From positions 992,001-1,056,000 of the forward strand of contig JAUCFP010000006.1 of the NCBI GenBank assembly GCA_030348385.1: a stretch of DNA of 64,000 nt, given 5' to 3'. The notes beneath the pieces were generated by a model, which was given only the letters and a program-made list of their open reading frames with translations, made no database searches and had not been told where the DNA came from. Below are positions 1-8,911 of this stretch, one piece after another (position 1 is the stretch's first letter; the number at the start of each line of letters is the position of its first letter). The stretch is from Cytobacillus sp. NJ13. Its GTDB lineage: Bacteria > Bacillota > Bacilli > Bacillales > Cytobacillaceae. The position numbers were made by a program, and so were the translations under genes.

Positions 1-10
1 ATATATTTGG

Positions 11-46
11 AAACTCCCCTCAGTCAGGAACTGAGGGGAGTTTTTA
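11..46. terminator. Rho-independent terminator
   Basis: A 13-bp perfect stem (11-23 with 31-43) around a 7-nt loop is followed by T residues on the plus strand. On the minus strand it lies directly after the stop codon of the EamA gene, so it probably ends that transcript and also one entering from the left. Confidence 0.85.
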
Positions 47-982
47 TGCTGAAAACTTATTTTCTTGTAATTGATCCTTAAATCGAAGCGTTTTTGCAGA
101 AGATATTACTACACCTAAGATGACTATTCCTCCTCCGATTAACTGATACAAATACAATTTTACCTCAGTAAAATACAATGCGAATATGATGGCGAAAACA
201 GGAAGAAGATTCAGGAAAACCCCTGCTTTGGCTGCACCTATTAAGGAAACTCCAAAATTCCAGGATAGAAAAGCCATAATTGAAGCCAGGAAACCAACAT
301 ACAGCAAGATTCCTGCTGAAGTTAAGGAGAAGACAGGCTCTTCTTCCATCACCAAATATTCAATCAAGCTTAAGGGCGCCAATAGTAAAATGCCGAGAAA
401 TGATGATGCATAAAAAGCAGATAGCACAGGCAATACGTCTGAATATTTTTTACCAATTACCGAATACAATGCCCACATAATGACTGCTGCCAATACGTAT
501 AAATCTCCAGCATTTATTTTCCATGAAAGAAACATTTCAATCGATCCCTTTGAAATAATATATAAAATCCCAAAGACTGACAGGAGAATTCCTGCTGCCT
601 GGTGAGCTAGAAGCTTTTCTCTTAATATAAATATGGCTAGAATAGCGATAAATAGGGGTGTAGTACTATTTACCACTGATGCATTAATCGAAGTGGTGTA
701 TTGCAGCGCAAAATAAATGATTGTATTGTAACCGGCAACGCCTGTCACCGCCAATAGCAAAAGTATCCGCTTATGCTGCCAAATAATGTTCCAATCTTTT
801 TTTAGCTGCTTGACCATAAATGGAGTTAAAAGCAAGAATGCAATGATCCATCGCATTAGGGAAAAGAGGAGAGGTGGAAAATAATCGACACCAATTCTGC
901 CAATAACAAAATTACCTCCCCAAATCATGTTCGCTAAAATCAGCATTAAAAAACCGTACTTTTTGTTTGTCTCATCCAGCAT
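44..982 (-). CDS. EamA/DMT-family membrane exporter
   Basis: The 312-aa product is almost entirely hydrophobic, with about ten predicted membrane helices arranged as two EamA repeats (roughly residues 10-145 and 160-295). The motif NMIWGGNFVIGR near the N-terminus is typical of drug/metabolite transporter superfamily exporters. Such proteins usually export amino acids or small metabolites, and the substrate cannot be read from sequence. The ATG has an AGAAGG ribosome binding site 9-10 nt upstream. The gene stands alone, convergent with whatever lies left of the window and divergent from the beta-propeller gene. Confidence 0.9.
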   Translation of the reverse strand: MLDETNKKYGFLMLILANMIWGGNFVIGRIGVDYFPPLLFSLMRWIIAFLLLTPFMVKQLKKDWNIIWQHKRILLLLAVTGVAGYNTIIYFALQYTTSINASVVNSTTPLFIAILAIFILREKLLAHQAAGILLSVFGILYIISKGSIEMFLSWKINAGDLYVLAAVIMWALYSVIGKKYSDVLPVLSAFYASSFLGILLLAPLSLIEYLVMEEEPVFSLTSAGILLYVGFLASIMAFLSWNFGVSLIGAAKAGVFLNLLPVFAIIFALYFTEVKLYLYQLIGGGIVILGVVISSAKTLRFKDQLQENKFSA

Positions 983-1129
983 TTGAGAAAACCTTCTTCC
1001 TGCACTGTAATAAAATAAATTTTACCTTTAATGTCAATAAAATTCATTAATTTCAGAAAATAAATAAATATAAATTTGTAACTATTGGAAGATTTATCCC
1101 GTCAACTTACTTAAAAAGGGGTGTCTTCT

Positions 1130-3298
1130 ATGAAGAAAAAATGGCTTTTTCTAGGCGGAATCACACTGATCATTATTTTACTGGCGTCTTTTTCATTCCT
1201 TAACAGATTGAAAATTGTCAATAATCCGGCAGAAAATAATGGAGAAGTTACAGTTCTGGATAATAAAGTGTGGGAAATCACATTTTCAAAAGAACTTAAT
1301 CCAGATAGTGTCAACAGCAGCTCCGTTTATATTTTGAATGAAGAGGGGGGAAAAGAGCAGGTAAAAATCTCTCTGGAGAATAATAATAAATCCATTGAAA
1401 TTCAGCCCCCTGCTGAAGGATATAATCTAAATTCTCCACATTATACCTTGGTCCTGACAAAAGATATCAAAACAGAGGGCGGGCAAAATCTGAATCAATC
1501 AGTAAAAACTGCTTTCAAAGTTATAGATACTCTGCCGGCAATCGGCTCAAGAAATAAATTGAACAATTACTTCTCAAAAATGCTAAATGAAGAAAGGACT
1601 TTCCTTGCAGGAAGGGATATGGCAGTGAGCGAGGAGAACAGCAATGAAAAGAGCTCAGCAGATTCTGCAGGTGCAGATTATTCCGGGACAAATGTTCAAG
1701 TAGCCGGTATAGATGAGGCTGATCTGATAAAAACGGATGGCACGCATATATACAAAATCACTGATAATAAAGTCCAGATTATTAAGGCCATGCCGGCTGA
1801 TAAAATGAAGATGGATTCTGAATTAACATTTAATCAAGCCTTCTCTCCTTATCAATTATTTATAGAAGGGAATCAATTAATAGTTGTGGGCCACAGCTAT
1901 AAAGATGCTCCTGATCATATTGGAAAAGCGGCTTCAGAAAAAAAGATTGCTCCAGCATTTCATTCCACAAAAACGATTGTTTTCAATATCGAAAATAAAC
2001 AAAAACCAAAACAAATTAGAGAGGCAGACATCGAAGGCAGTTTGCTTGCTTCCAGGCTAATGGATGGAAAGGTATATTTGATTACAAGTTATTATCCCGA
2101 ATATTGGATTCTGGAAAGAAATAAAAATGCAGATCTGCGTCCTCGGTATTTTGATACTGCCAAGAGCAGGGAGCAGCAGATCGTTGATTATGATGAGATA
2201 AAATATTTTCCTGGTTCCCAAAACGCAAATTATATTAATATAGCTGTATTGAGTGTAAGAGCAAGCAGAGAGCCACTATCTGTCACAAGCTACTTAGGCA
2301 GCGGAAATGAATTCTACATGTCCAATAATAATCTATATTTATCAGCCGCCAATTACAGTAATGAAATCATCGCAGACAGACAGATGCCCCATCCGGATAC
2401 GAGCATCTATAAGTTCAATATTAAAGGCGGAAGAGTCGAGTTTCAGACATCAGCTGAAATAAAAGGCACCGTTTTAAATCAGTTTTCAATGGATGAATAT
2501 AATGGAAACTTCAGAGTGGTAACAACCAAGGGGGAGGCCAGGGACGAAAGAACTCCCTCATCTAACAGCCTTTATATTCTGGATAAAAATTTAAATCAGA
2601 TTGGACAGCTTGAAGACCTGGCTAGAGGGGAAAGGATTTATTCTGCAAGGTTTATGAATGACCGAATTTATATGGTTACTTTTAAGGAAACGGACCCGCT
2701 CTTTGTCATTGATGGGTCAGATCCGGAAAAACCTTCTGTACTGGGTGAATTAAAAATTCCCGGCTTCAGCAATTATCTGCACCCATTGGATGAAAACCAT
2801 CTCATTGGCTTCGGACATGATACGAAGATAACAGGAGGCAAGGGACCAGGCAGTCAGCCTGTTATTACAACGGACGGTGTTAAAATATCTTTATTTGATG
2901 TAAGCAATACAAATAAGCCCGTGGAAAAAGATACAGAAATAATAGGAGGACGCGGAACATATTCACCTTTAAATTACGATCACAAAGCACTGCTCATTCA
3001 TAAAAAGAATAATCTATATGGATTCCCCATTTCGATCTACCAAAATAAAGAAGGAAGCCAGTTTGAATCCAAATTCGACTTCCAGGGTGCGTTAGTATAC
3101 AAAATTACTGCCCAAAATGGAATCGAGCTTCAAAGTAAAATTACCCATCAGACAGAAAATGCAATCTATGAAGAATGGGAAGATACAATCGAAAGGCTTA
3201 TCTATATCGGTGACCACATTTATAGCATTTCTCCAAAAAAAGTTGATGCATACCATATAGATGGATTCAAAAAAGCAGGAGAACTTGAGTTAAATTAA
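1130..3298 (+). CDS. secreted/anchored beta-propeller domain protein
   Basis: The 722-aa product begins with KKKW and a hydrophobic helix (residues 5-27), so it is exported or membrane anchored. Residues about 35-125 resemble a bacterial Ig-like (Big_5/SbsA-type) domain, with the motif VWEITFSKELNPDSV. The rest resembles the Bacillus beta-propeller family (PF09826 type), including the AGIDEADLIKTDG motif that opens the propeller. The role is unknown; an extracellular binding or scaffold function is inferred. ATG 1130 was chosen because AAGGGG lies 7-8 nt upstream; an in-frame GTG at 1121 sits on top of that site. Confidence 0.85.
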   Translation: MKKKWLFLGGITLIIILLASFSFLNRLKIVNNPAENNGEVTVLDNKVWEITFSKELNPDSVNSSSVYILNEEGGKEQVKISLENNNKSIEIQPPAEGYNLNSPHYTLVLTKDIKTEGGQNLNQSVKTAFKVIDTLPAIGSRNKLNNYFSKMLNEERTFLAGRDMAVSEENSNEKSSADSAGADYSGTNVQVAGIDEADLIKTDGTHIYKITDNKVQIIKAMPADKMKMDSELTFNQAFSPYQLFIEGNQLIVVGHSYKDAPDHIGKAASEKKIAPAFHSTKTIVFNIENKQKPKQIREADIEGSLLASRLMDGKVYLITSYYPEYWILERNKNADLRPRYFDTAKSREQQIVDYDEIKYFPGSQNANYINIAVLSVRASREPLSVTSYLGSGNEFYMSNNNLYLSAANYSNEIIADRQMPHPDTSIYKFNIKGGRVEFQTSAEIKGTVLNQFSMDEYNGNFRVVTTKGEARDERTPSSNSLYILDKNLNQIGQLEDLARGERIYSARFMNDRIYMVTFKETDPLFVIDGSDPEKPSVLGELKIPGFSNYLHPLDENHLIGFGHDTKITGGKGPGSQPVITTDGVKISLFDVSNTNKPVEKDTEIIGGRGTYSPLNYDHKALLIHKKNNLYGFPISIYQNKEGSQFESKFDFQGALVYKITAQNGIELQSKITHQTENAIYEEWEDTIERLIYIGDHIYSISPKKVDAYHIDGFKKAGELELN

Positions 3299-3304
3299 TT
3301 TAAA

Positions 3305-3336
3305 GGAACCGGCCTCTTTTCTGGCTGGTTCTTTTT
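3305..3336 (+). terminator. Rho-independent terminator
   Basis: A stem of GGAACCGGCC with GGCTGGTTC (one G-T pair) is followed by five T residues, just after the beta-propeller gene. Confidence 0.85.
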
Positions 3337-3462
3337 CTTAATCCGCCGATAAAAAACAATAATGGAAATAAATTACCATATATTTGAATAGAAATGTTGA
3401 ATGAAGGCAAATATAATGCTAATAATATATAAATATAATTTTACTAAACGGCTGGTGAGTAT

Positions 3463-4467
3463 ATGAACGGCAGCAGTATTCCTAAATTGATATCGTCCGA
3501 ATTGGCCATGCTTTGGAATACATATGTGGCAGATACTGCAGCAGTCTGCTGCATAAAGCACTATATAAAAACAAATGAAGATCCAGATGTCTTGCCGGTA
3601 TTGAAGTACGCGCTATCTATCGCCCAGGATCACATAGACGACATTGCCTCACTCTTTAAAAAAGAAGAATTTCCAATACCTGATGGATTTAATGAAACAG
3701 ACCTGCACAATGACACTCCCAAATTATTTTCAGACATAACCTATTTAAGATTCATGCATCATTTGGGAAGAACCGGATTGAATGCCTATTCACTTGCTAA
3801 GTCAGTTTCTGCAAGAAAAGACGTTCGCAGCATGTTTAAAAAATACTATGAACAAACTGAAAAACTTTTTGATATGGCTGCTGAGGCTATGCAAGAAAAG
3901 GGAATTTTCATTCGATCACCATATATAGAATATCCTAAGAAAGTAAAGTATGTATCAGACCATCGTTTTCTGGGGGGAATTGTAGGCAAAAGGAGGCAGC
4001 TGCTGGCCATTGAAATTGCCCATCTTGGTACGAATATCGAGTTATCCAATATTGCCAAAACCATGCTTTTGGCATTCAGCCAGGTAGCCAAACAAAAAAA
4101 AATAAGCGACTATTTTAAAAAAGGGTATGAAATGAGCCTGGAGCATGTAGAATATTTTCTCAATGTCTTGAAAAATGACGATGTTGCCTATCCAAGCACA
4201 TGGGATGGGTCCATTACAGACTCAACCACCTCACCTTTTTCGGATAGATTAATGATGTTTCTGATCGCCAGCATAACTGCGGTCGGCGTAATGGACTTTG
4301 GCATAGCCATCGGTGCGAGCATTAGAAAAGACCTGGCTATTCAGTATGCTAAAATGATGATTAAAATCGGTGATTTTGCAGATGATGGAGCAAAAATTAT
4401 GATTGACAACGGCTGGCTGGAAAAGCCGCCTCAATCACTTGATAGAGAAGAGCTCAGGAGTAAATAA
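3463..4467 (+). CDS. DUF3231 family protein
   Basis: The 334-aa product looks like two tandem DUF3231 units (about 1-165 and 170-330). Each is a long-helix segment that begins with a conserved SxxLxxLWNxY-like pattern, as in NSSELAMLWNTY near the start and AHLGTNIELSN in the second half. The family is common in Bacillus and has no established function; the fold is expected to be a four-helix, ferritin-like bundle. A GGTGAG ribosome binding site precedes ATG 3463. The gene is monocistronic and has its own terminator. Confidence 0.85.
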   Translation: MNGSSIPKLISSELAMLWNTYVADTAAVCCIKHYIKTNEDPDVLPVLKYALSIAQDHIDDIASLFKKEEFPIPDGFNETDLHNDTPKLFSDITYLRFMHHLGRTGLNAYSLAKSVSARKDVRSMFKKYYEQTEKLFDMAAEAMQEKGIFIRSPYIEYPKKVKYVSDHRFLGGIVGKRRQLLAIEIAHLGTNIELSNIAKTMLLAFSQVAKQKKISDYFKKGYEMSLEHVEYFLNVLKNDDVAYPSTWDGSITDSTTSPFSDRLMMFLIASITAVGVMDFGIAIGASIRKDLAIQYAKMMIKIGDFADDGAKIMIDNGWLEKPPQSLDREELRSK

Positions 4468-4470
4468 CTG

Positions 4471-4501
4471 AAGCACCTTTTTGTGGGTGCTTTATTTTTT
4501 T
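4471..4501 (+). terminator. Rho-independent terminator
   Basis: AAGCACC pairs with GGGTGCTT and is followed by a T-rich run. It ends the DUF3231 transcript. Confidence 0.85.
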
Positions 4502-4571
4502 ATTATGAATGCAGACCAAAATTTGGGGTATAGATTACTAGCTTAGAATAATTAAAAGGAGATGAACAGAT

Positions 4572-4967
4572 ATGCTTAAATGGATGCTTGCTTTTACCGC
4601 CTGCATACTGATGACAGCTTGCAGTGCAGAGGAAGAAGCAGAGAATGATTCAACTAATAGCCAGGAATATAACGAAGCTACGAATACAGAAGGTGAAGAA
4701 AAGCCACTCTCAGTTACTGAATTGGATGATCGTATTGATGAGGGAATGAATATTGATACTTACTCGGCCGAAGTACAATCTTGGGCGGAAAAAGGGCAGC
4801 TTGAAATGGAAGAAACAGTTATCGCAGAAGATGAAAACACCTCATCTGCTGATATCCTGCAGCTTGCGGATGGATTTCTAGGAGTAGCTTATGATGAAAA
4901 AGAGGTAACAGAAGTTAAAATGTTCCAGTCAGCAGACCATGCAAAAGAATATTTTGAATCACTATAA
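4572..4967 (+). CDS. small acidic lipoprotein
   Basis: The 131-aa product has a short signal peptide with lipobox LMTAC, which places the lipidated Cys at residue 17. An acidic, Ser/Asn/Thr-rich linker follows (about 18-50), then a mixed domain of about 80 residues. It should be tethered to the outer face of the membrane. I do not recognise the domain. AAGGAGATG lies 6-8 nt upstream of ATG 4572. A terminator follows and the gene appears to be transcribed alone. Confidence 0.8.
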   Translation: MLKWMLAFTACILMTACSAEEEAENDSTNSQEYNEATNTEGEEKPLSVTELDDRIDEGMNIDTYSAEVQSWAEKGQLEMEETVIAEDENTSSADILQLADGFLGVAYDEKEVTEVKMFQSADHAKEYFESL

Positions 4968-5024
4968 CTGAAAAAGCACTGGGACTTGACGATCAAAATT
5001 ATAAACTTTCTAATCTAACTGATA

Positions 5025-5055
5025 TTAGACCTTCCGGACGGAAGGTCTAATTTTA
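5025..5055 (+). terminator. Rho-independent terminator between convergent genes
   Basis: An 11-bp perfect stem (5025-5035 with 5040-5050) and a 4-nt loop are followed by TTTTATT. It ends the lipoprotein transcript. The globin stop codon abuts it from the other side. Confidence 0.85.
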
Positions 5056-5436
5056 TTCTGGACTATTAACCATAATGGCCGCCACCTGCATTAGTCGATC
5101 ATAGAATAGAGCAGATGCAGGGTTTTGATCCAGCCCCGTTTCCTTAAAGGCCTCTTTCATGCAGGCAAGCCATCTTTGTGCTCTTAAAGGTGTAATCTCA
5201 AATGGCAGATGCCTTTGTTTCATGGCAGGCGGGCCAAACTCCTGGCTGTATAGAGGCGGTCCTCCAAGAAATTGTGTAAGAAACATCCTCTGTTTTCGCT
5301 TAATGTCCTCTATATCACCTTCAAAAAGGGGACTTAATACGGGATCTGCATAAACACGGGGATAAAACGCCTCCACTAGCTTTTCAATGGTCTCAGTTCC
5401 GCCTATTTCTTCAAAAAGTGTCTTAAAATCATGCAC
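5053..5436 (-). CDS. yjbI: group II truncated haemoglobin (YjbI-like)
   Basis: The 127-aa product has the size and motifs of trHbO globins: Tyr25 in FYPRVYAD (B10), proximal His76 in MKQRHLPFEI (F8) and Trp89 in QRWLACM (G8). These soluble haem proteins bind O2, CO or NO, and YjbI has been linked to oxidative protection in B. subtilis. In B. subtilis yjbI neighbours yjbH, which is absent here. A TGTGA-N6-TCACA palindrome lies 66-81 bp upstream of the start, so oxygen- or redox-dependent control is plausible. Confidence 0.92.
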   Translation of the reverse strand: MHDFKTLFEEIGGTETIEKLVEAFYPRVYADPVLSPLFEGDIEDIKRKQRMFLTQFLGGPPLYSQEFGPPAMKQRHLPFEITPLRAQRWLACMKEAFKETGLDQNPASALFYDRLMQVAAIMVNSPE

Positions 5437-5501
5437 GATTCTTCACCTGCTTGAATTACATTTTTTTCATTCTCATTATATAGAAGTTATATTAACTTAA
5501 A

Positions 5502-5517
5502 TGTGATTTAAATCACA
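5502..5517. promoter_or_regulatory. FNR/CRP-type palindrome between yjbI and the zinc-ribbon gene
   Basis: The 16-bp perfect palindrome TGTGATTTAAATCACA matches the Bacillus Fnr consensus TGTGA-N6-TCACA. It lies 66 bp before the globin start and 71 bp before the zinc-ribbon start on the other strand, so it could serve either gene. A Rex operator shares the same half-sites and is the main alternative. Confidence 0.65.
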
Positions 5518-5587
5518 GTATGATTATTGGCGAAACTTTTTTCAGTTGTGAACGTAAATTAAAGAAAGAAATCGAAAGGGTGAGAAT

Positions 5588-5794
5588 ATGGGGAAAAAAG
5601 GCTGTATTAAATGCGGCAGCAGTGATGCCGGCCAAAAAGAAGTTGCCATGACTGGTACGGGACTTTCCAAAATGTTTGATATTCAGCATAACCGTTTTCT
5701 GGTAGTTTACTGTAAAAACTGCGGATACTCAGAATTTTATAATAAAAACTCTTCCACTGCAGGAAACGTACTCGATTTTTTCTTCGGCGGATAA
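5588..5794 (+). CDS. zinc-ribbon protein
   Basis: The 68-aa product has two CxxC pairs (Cys6/Cys9 and Cys42/Cys45) that can form a zinc ribbon, separated by a basic and hydrophobic linker. The C-terminus is hydrophobic (VLDFFFGG). This matches small bacterial zinc-finger proteins annotated as nucleic-acid-binding ribbons, but no partner is known. AAAGGGTGAG lies before ATG 5588. It is divergent from the globin gene and shares the palindrome at 5502. Confidence 0.8.
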   Translation: MGKKGCIKCGSSDAGQKEVAMTGTGLSKMFDIQHNRFLVVYCKNCGYSEFYNKNSSTAGNVLDFFFGG

Positions 5795-5809
5795 AAGTAA
5801 CTGATCATG

Positions 5810-5844
5810 CATTGCCCAACATGGGGCAATGTTTTTCTTTTTTT
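5810..5844 (+). terminator. Rho-independent terminator
   Basis: CATTGCCC pairs with GGGCAATG and is followed by a long T-rich tract. It ends the zinc-ribbon transcript. Confidence 0.85.
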
Positions 5845-5920
5845 AAGCAATAAATTTTGTTAACTGAAACGAATGTGAGAAAATTATCCAGTACCCTAAT
5901 TGATAAAAAGAGGTGAAAGA

Positions 5921-6748
5921 ATGAAAAATTTACAATCTGCTGCATCATTACATAACGGTGTCAAAATGCCATGGCTGGGACTGGGTGTTTTCAAGGTACA
6001 GGACGGAGAGGAAGTTGTCCAGTCTGTTAAATCAGCCCTTAAAGCAGGATATAAAAGCATTGATACGGCGGCAGTCTATCAGAATGAAGAAGGTGTAGGC
6101 CAGGCAATCAAGGAAGCGGGCATACCTCGTAAAGAACTTTTTATTACCACAAAAGTTTGGAATTCTGACCAGGGCTATGTTTCTGCAATCAATGCATTTG
6201 AAACCAGCCTTGAAAAGCTGGGTCTTGATTATATTGACCTTTACCTGATCCATTGGCCTGTGAAAGGGAAATATAAAGAAACATGGAAAGCTCTTGAAAC
6301 TCTTTATAAAGAAAAGAGAGTAAAGGCAATTGGTGTGAGCAACTTCCAGATCCACCACCTTGAAGATCTGATGCAGGATGCTGAAATTACCCCCATGGTT
6401 AACCAGGTAGAGCTTCATCCTTTGCTGAACCAGGCTGAGCTTAGGGACTTCTGCAAGGAGCAGGACATTCAAATAGAAGCATGGTCACCACTGGGACAGG
6501 GAGAGCTTCTTGAAAACGCAGCATTGAAGGAAATTGCCCAAAAGTACAGCAAATCGGTTGCACAAGTTATCTTAAGATGGGATCTTCAGAACGAAATTGT
6601 TACAATACCCAAGTCAGTAAAAGAACATCGCATCATTGAAAATGCTGATGTATTTGACTTTGAGCTTTCTTCAGAAGATATGGACAAAATCAGCAGCTTA
6701 AATGAAAATAGACGAGTAGGTCCGGACCCTGACAACTTCGATTTCTAA
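5921..6748 (+). CDS. yvgN: aldo/keto reductase (YvgN-type glyoxal/methylglyoxal reductase)
   Basis: The 275-aa product is a complete AKR with the catalytic tetrad Asp48, Tyr53, Lys78 and His111 (motifs [21 protein letters not shown]) and the C-terminal NADPH-binding [13 protein letters not shown]. It closely follows B. subtilis YvgN along its whole length, including the VGPDPD ending. It should reduce glyoxal, methylglyoxal and other aldehydes with NADPH in the cytosol. ATG 5921 has AGAGGTGAAAG just upstream; an in-frame TTG at 5900 has no such site. Confidence 0.92.
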   Translation: MKNLQSAASLHNGVKMPWLGLGVFKVQDGEEVVQSVKSALKAGYKSIDTAAVYQNEEGVGQAIKEAGIPRKELFITTKVWNSDQGYVSAINAFETSLEKLGLDYIDLYLIHWPVKGKYKETWKALETLYKEKRVKAIGVSNFQIHHLEDLMQDAEITPMVNQVELHPLLNQAELRDFCKEQDIQIEAWSPLGQGELLENAALKEIAQKYSKSVAQVILRWDLQNEIVTIPKSVKEHRIIENADVFDFELSSEDMDKISSLNENRRVGPDPDNFDF

Positions 6749-6756
6749 ATAATGCA

Positions 6757-6792
6757 GCAAACCGGCAGGCAATAAGCCTGCCGGTTTGCTTT
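6757..6792. terminator. bidirectional terminator
   Basis: A long GC-rich stem (6757-6770 with 6776-6789) lies between yvgN and the convergent small gene. It ends next to that gene's stop codon and probably serves both. Confidence 0.8.
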
Positions 6793-6992
6793 TACTCCTC
6801 AAAATAATCCCGAAATTCTTCTGTAGCCGTTTCGCCTTCATTCTTAAAGTAAGGATTATCTTCAGTCGAATTTTCCGGATCAAGATTTGTCTTTATCACA
6901 AGTGTTGGCCCCGAAGTATGCCCGGCAATCAATCGATCATCCAGTTCTTCGAAATCCGGCAGCTTTTTGCTTCCTGGTTTTATTGGATCCAT
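6792..6992 (-). CDS. hypothetical small acidic protein
   Basis: The 66-aa product is acidic, has no membrane segment and does not match a family I recognise. The C-terminus is very Glu/Asp-rich. ATG 6992 is chosen because GGGAGGTG lies 5 nt upstream. Upstream TTG codons overlap that site. A strong ribosome binding site and a terminator support a real gene. Confidence 0.65.
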   Translation of the reverse strand: MDPIKPGSKKLPDFEELDDRLIAGHTSGPTLVIKTNLDPENSTEDNPYFKNEGETATEEFRDYFEE

Positions 6993-7153
6993 GGCTGCAC
7001 CTCCCAATCAATAGCGTGCAATGAGCAGGCGGAATTTATTCACACACGATGCTTAAGCACTAAAGAATGTTTGCACAGAGGGAAAAAAGGATATTAGGGA
7101 AGAAAACATTCTTTGGTACATAAGCCCACCCTGTTTTGATGGAGGAAGAAACA

Positions 7154-7726
7154 ATGAGTATTTTCGAGAATATTTTGGATATCTTGGAGAAAAAGGGGGC
7201 TATATCCATCCCTTCCTTGCTTGACGAAATGAATAGACTAAGTAACTTTCAGAATGCCAACCGGAAACCGCTTGAATTATCACATGTAAAATCTGTCATA
7301 AGCAGAAAAAGAGAAATTTTCCATATAAAAAATAATATTGTCACGATTGACCCTGATAAAGACCCCATCCTTTTGAGTATCAGCCTCGGCGGTTATCCCG
7401 GGCCATGGTACAAAATTGAAGTGGACTTTATCAACGGGCGATTTGTATATTTTGAATGGCATTTAAGTTCGTTCTCACCTAGAAATGAACTGCCTGCAGC
7501 ATCAGGCAGCATTGATGAATTCAAGAAAGAATTATATCGGCTGAAAATTTGGAAGTGGCAGAAGGAATACCAAAACCCAGGAATCATATTGGATAGTGTG
7601 ACATGGTCCATAAAGCTGATTACAAAGGAAAATATTTTTGAGAGTCAGGGGATTCAGGCATTCCCTAAAGGCTGGGAAAAGTTTTGCAGGGCACTTTCAA
7701 AGCTGACAGGAAAATATATCTGCTAA
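7154..7726 (+). CDS. hypothetical protein with winged-helix-like N-terminus
   Basis: The 190-aa product is not assigned to a family. Its first 60 residues (ILDILEKKGAISIPSLLDEM, then a second helix and a short strand pair ending NIVTIDPD) have the helix pattern of a HARE-HTH or winged-helix module. The rest is a mixed alpha/beta domain rich in Trp, Phe and Tyr. A DNA-binding role is only an inference. ATG 7154 has GGAGGAAG 5-6 nt upstream; ATG 7136 would overlap that site. Confidence 0.7.
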   Translation: MSIFENILDILEKKGAISIPSLLDEMNRLSNFQNANRKPLELSHVKSVISRKREIFHIKNNIVTIDPDKDPILLSISLGGYPGPWYKIEVDFINGRFVYFEWHLSSFSPRNELPAASGSIDEFKKELYRLKIWKWQKEYQNPGIILDSVTWSIKLITKENIFESQGIQAFPKGWEKFCRALSKLTGKYIC

Positions 7727-7762
7727 AAAGCTGCTGCTAAGGAAATAGCTGCGGCTTTTTTA
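7726..7762. terminator. terminator between convergent genes
   Basis: AAAAGCTGC-type and GCAGCTTTT-type arms with one or two mismatches flank a short loop and are followed by TTTTTT on the plus strand. It separates the winged-helix-like gene from the convergent AbrB-fold gene. Confidence 0.7.
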
Positions 7763-8068
7763 GCGTTCTGAAATCACCTTAAGGACAAAACTCTTATCTT
7801 CCTCATCAATGAAAAGGCAATATTCTTCTTCCTCCGTTATATCAAGCAGATGCTGAAGTTCCTTTGGGATATGGATAGAGCCATTTTCAGAAATAAGTCT
7901 TTTATTATGAGTTGAATCCAAATTGGCCTTCTCAATAATTATTTGATCCTGGTCGAAGCGAAGATCAGCCAGTTTTCCCGGCAAAAGCCCAAATTGGCTG
8001 CGCCACTTGCTGGGGAGAAGAATTTTACCAGTTTTATTGAAATTTTTGCATTTATACATTGTTAACAT
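7760..8068 (-). CDS. tandem AbrB/SpoVT-fold protein
   Basis: The 102-aa product contains two swapped-hairpin AbrB-like segments. The first has NKTGKILLPSKWRSQFGLLPG (about 9-47) and the second SENGSIHIPKELQHLLDI (about 60-100). AbrB-fold proteins are usually homodimers with one segment each, used as transition-state regulators or antitoxins. Two in one chain could form the unit alone. No toxin gene is adjacent. ATG 8068 has AAGGAG 9 nt upstream. Confidence 0.75.
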   Translation of the reverse strand: MLTMYKCKNFNKTGKILLPSKWRSQFGLLPGKLADLRFDQDQIIIEKANLDSTHNKRLISENGSIHIPKELQHLLDITEEEEYCLFIDEEDKSFVLKVISER

Positions 8069-8221
8069 GCTGATCAGCTCCTTATATGCTTGTTAATCTA
8101 TTACACACATCGGAACTTTCAAAACACATATTTTAAGCAATTTTAAAATATCTGCCGTTCAACCGGAAAGAATGAATAAATTTCCTTTAAATACAAAACC
8201 TTAAAAAAAAGGTGGAGTAAG

Positions 8222-8746
8222 ATGAAAAAGAAGCTATATTTGGTGCTTATAATTCTCCTTTCCTGGCTGACTGTTCCGTTCATAGGCAAAAGGGATTTTA
8301 AACGTTTTTATCCAGCAGCCATTTTTATGTGCCTTTATGTTCTGATAGAAGGGTTTATCGCTGAAAAAAACAAATGGTGGACTATTAAGGAAAGACTTCA
8401 TCCAAAGCTCAGTGGAGAACTGCCAATGATATTAGGGCCTTTTTTTGCAGGATCTATATGGATATTAAAATTAGCTTATGGAAGGCCCTTGCTGTATTTC
8501 CTTTTGAATGCAGTTGTTGATGCCTTTTTCGCCTACCCTTTTTATACTTGGTTCAAAAAGATCGGGATTTGGAAGCTTCTCCGTTTTTCACAGCTGAAGC
8601 TATTTATGCTGTTCTTGATGAAATCAATATTTATGTATGTTTTCCATATGGTATTTGTGGATAAAAAAATGCTATCGGCGGCAGTTGGCGGATTCAGGAA
8701 TTATTTTAATAAGTCCCGAATAAATGGGAGAGAGGAGAGAGGATAA
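8222..8746 (+). CDS. hypothetical integral membrane protein
   Basis: The 174-aa product has an N-terminal hydrophobic helix, three to four further hydrophobic segments (about 25-45, 75-95, 95-115, 125-145) and a basic tail. No family is recognised. AGGTGGAG precedes ATG 8222. Its stop codon overlaps the start of the following 46-codon gene by one base, so the two are translationally coupled and probably work together. Confidence 0.7.
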   Translation: MKKKLYLVLIILLSWLTVPFIGKRDFKRFYPAAIFMCLYVLIEGFIAEKNKWWTIKERLHPKLSGELPMILGPFFAGSIWILKLAYGRPLLYFLLNAVVDAFFAYPFYTWFKKIGIWKLLRFSQLKLFMLFLMKSIFMYVFHMVFVDKKMLSAAVGGFRNYFNKSRINGREERG

Positions 8747-8886
8747 TGGAAAAAAGAGACATGTCCTGTACAGATGATAAAGATATTCTCCATCATCTAA
8801 TGGAAGAACAAATTGCTTATATCTGTGTAGAGGAAGAAGAAGAACGGATGAAGGAAGAAACAATGAATAACGGGAATAACGATTAA
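8746..8886 (+). CDS. small acidic hypothetical protein
   Basis: A 46-aa frame starts at an ATG that overlaps the upstream stop by one base (TAATG), with GGAGAGAGG as ribosome binding site. The product is strongly acidic, with a Glu cluster in the middle and two Cys. Coupling to the membrane-protein gene and the good initiation site argue that it is real. The function is unknown. Confidence 0.6.
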   Translation: MEKRDMSCTDDKDILHHLMEEQIAYICVEEEEERMKEETMNNGNND

Positions 8887-8911
8887 GATCTTTTACTGAA
8901 AGAGGTATAAA

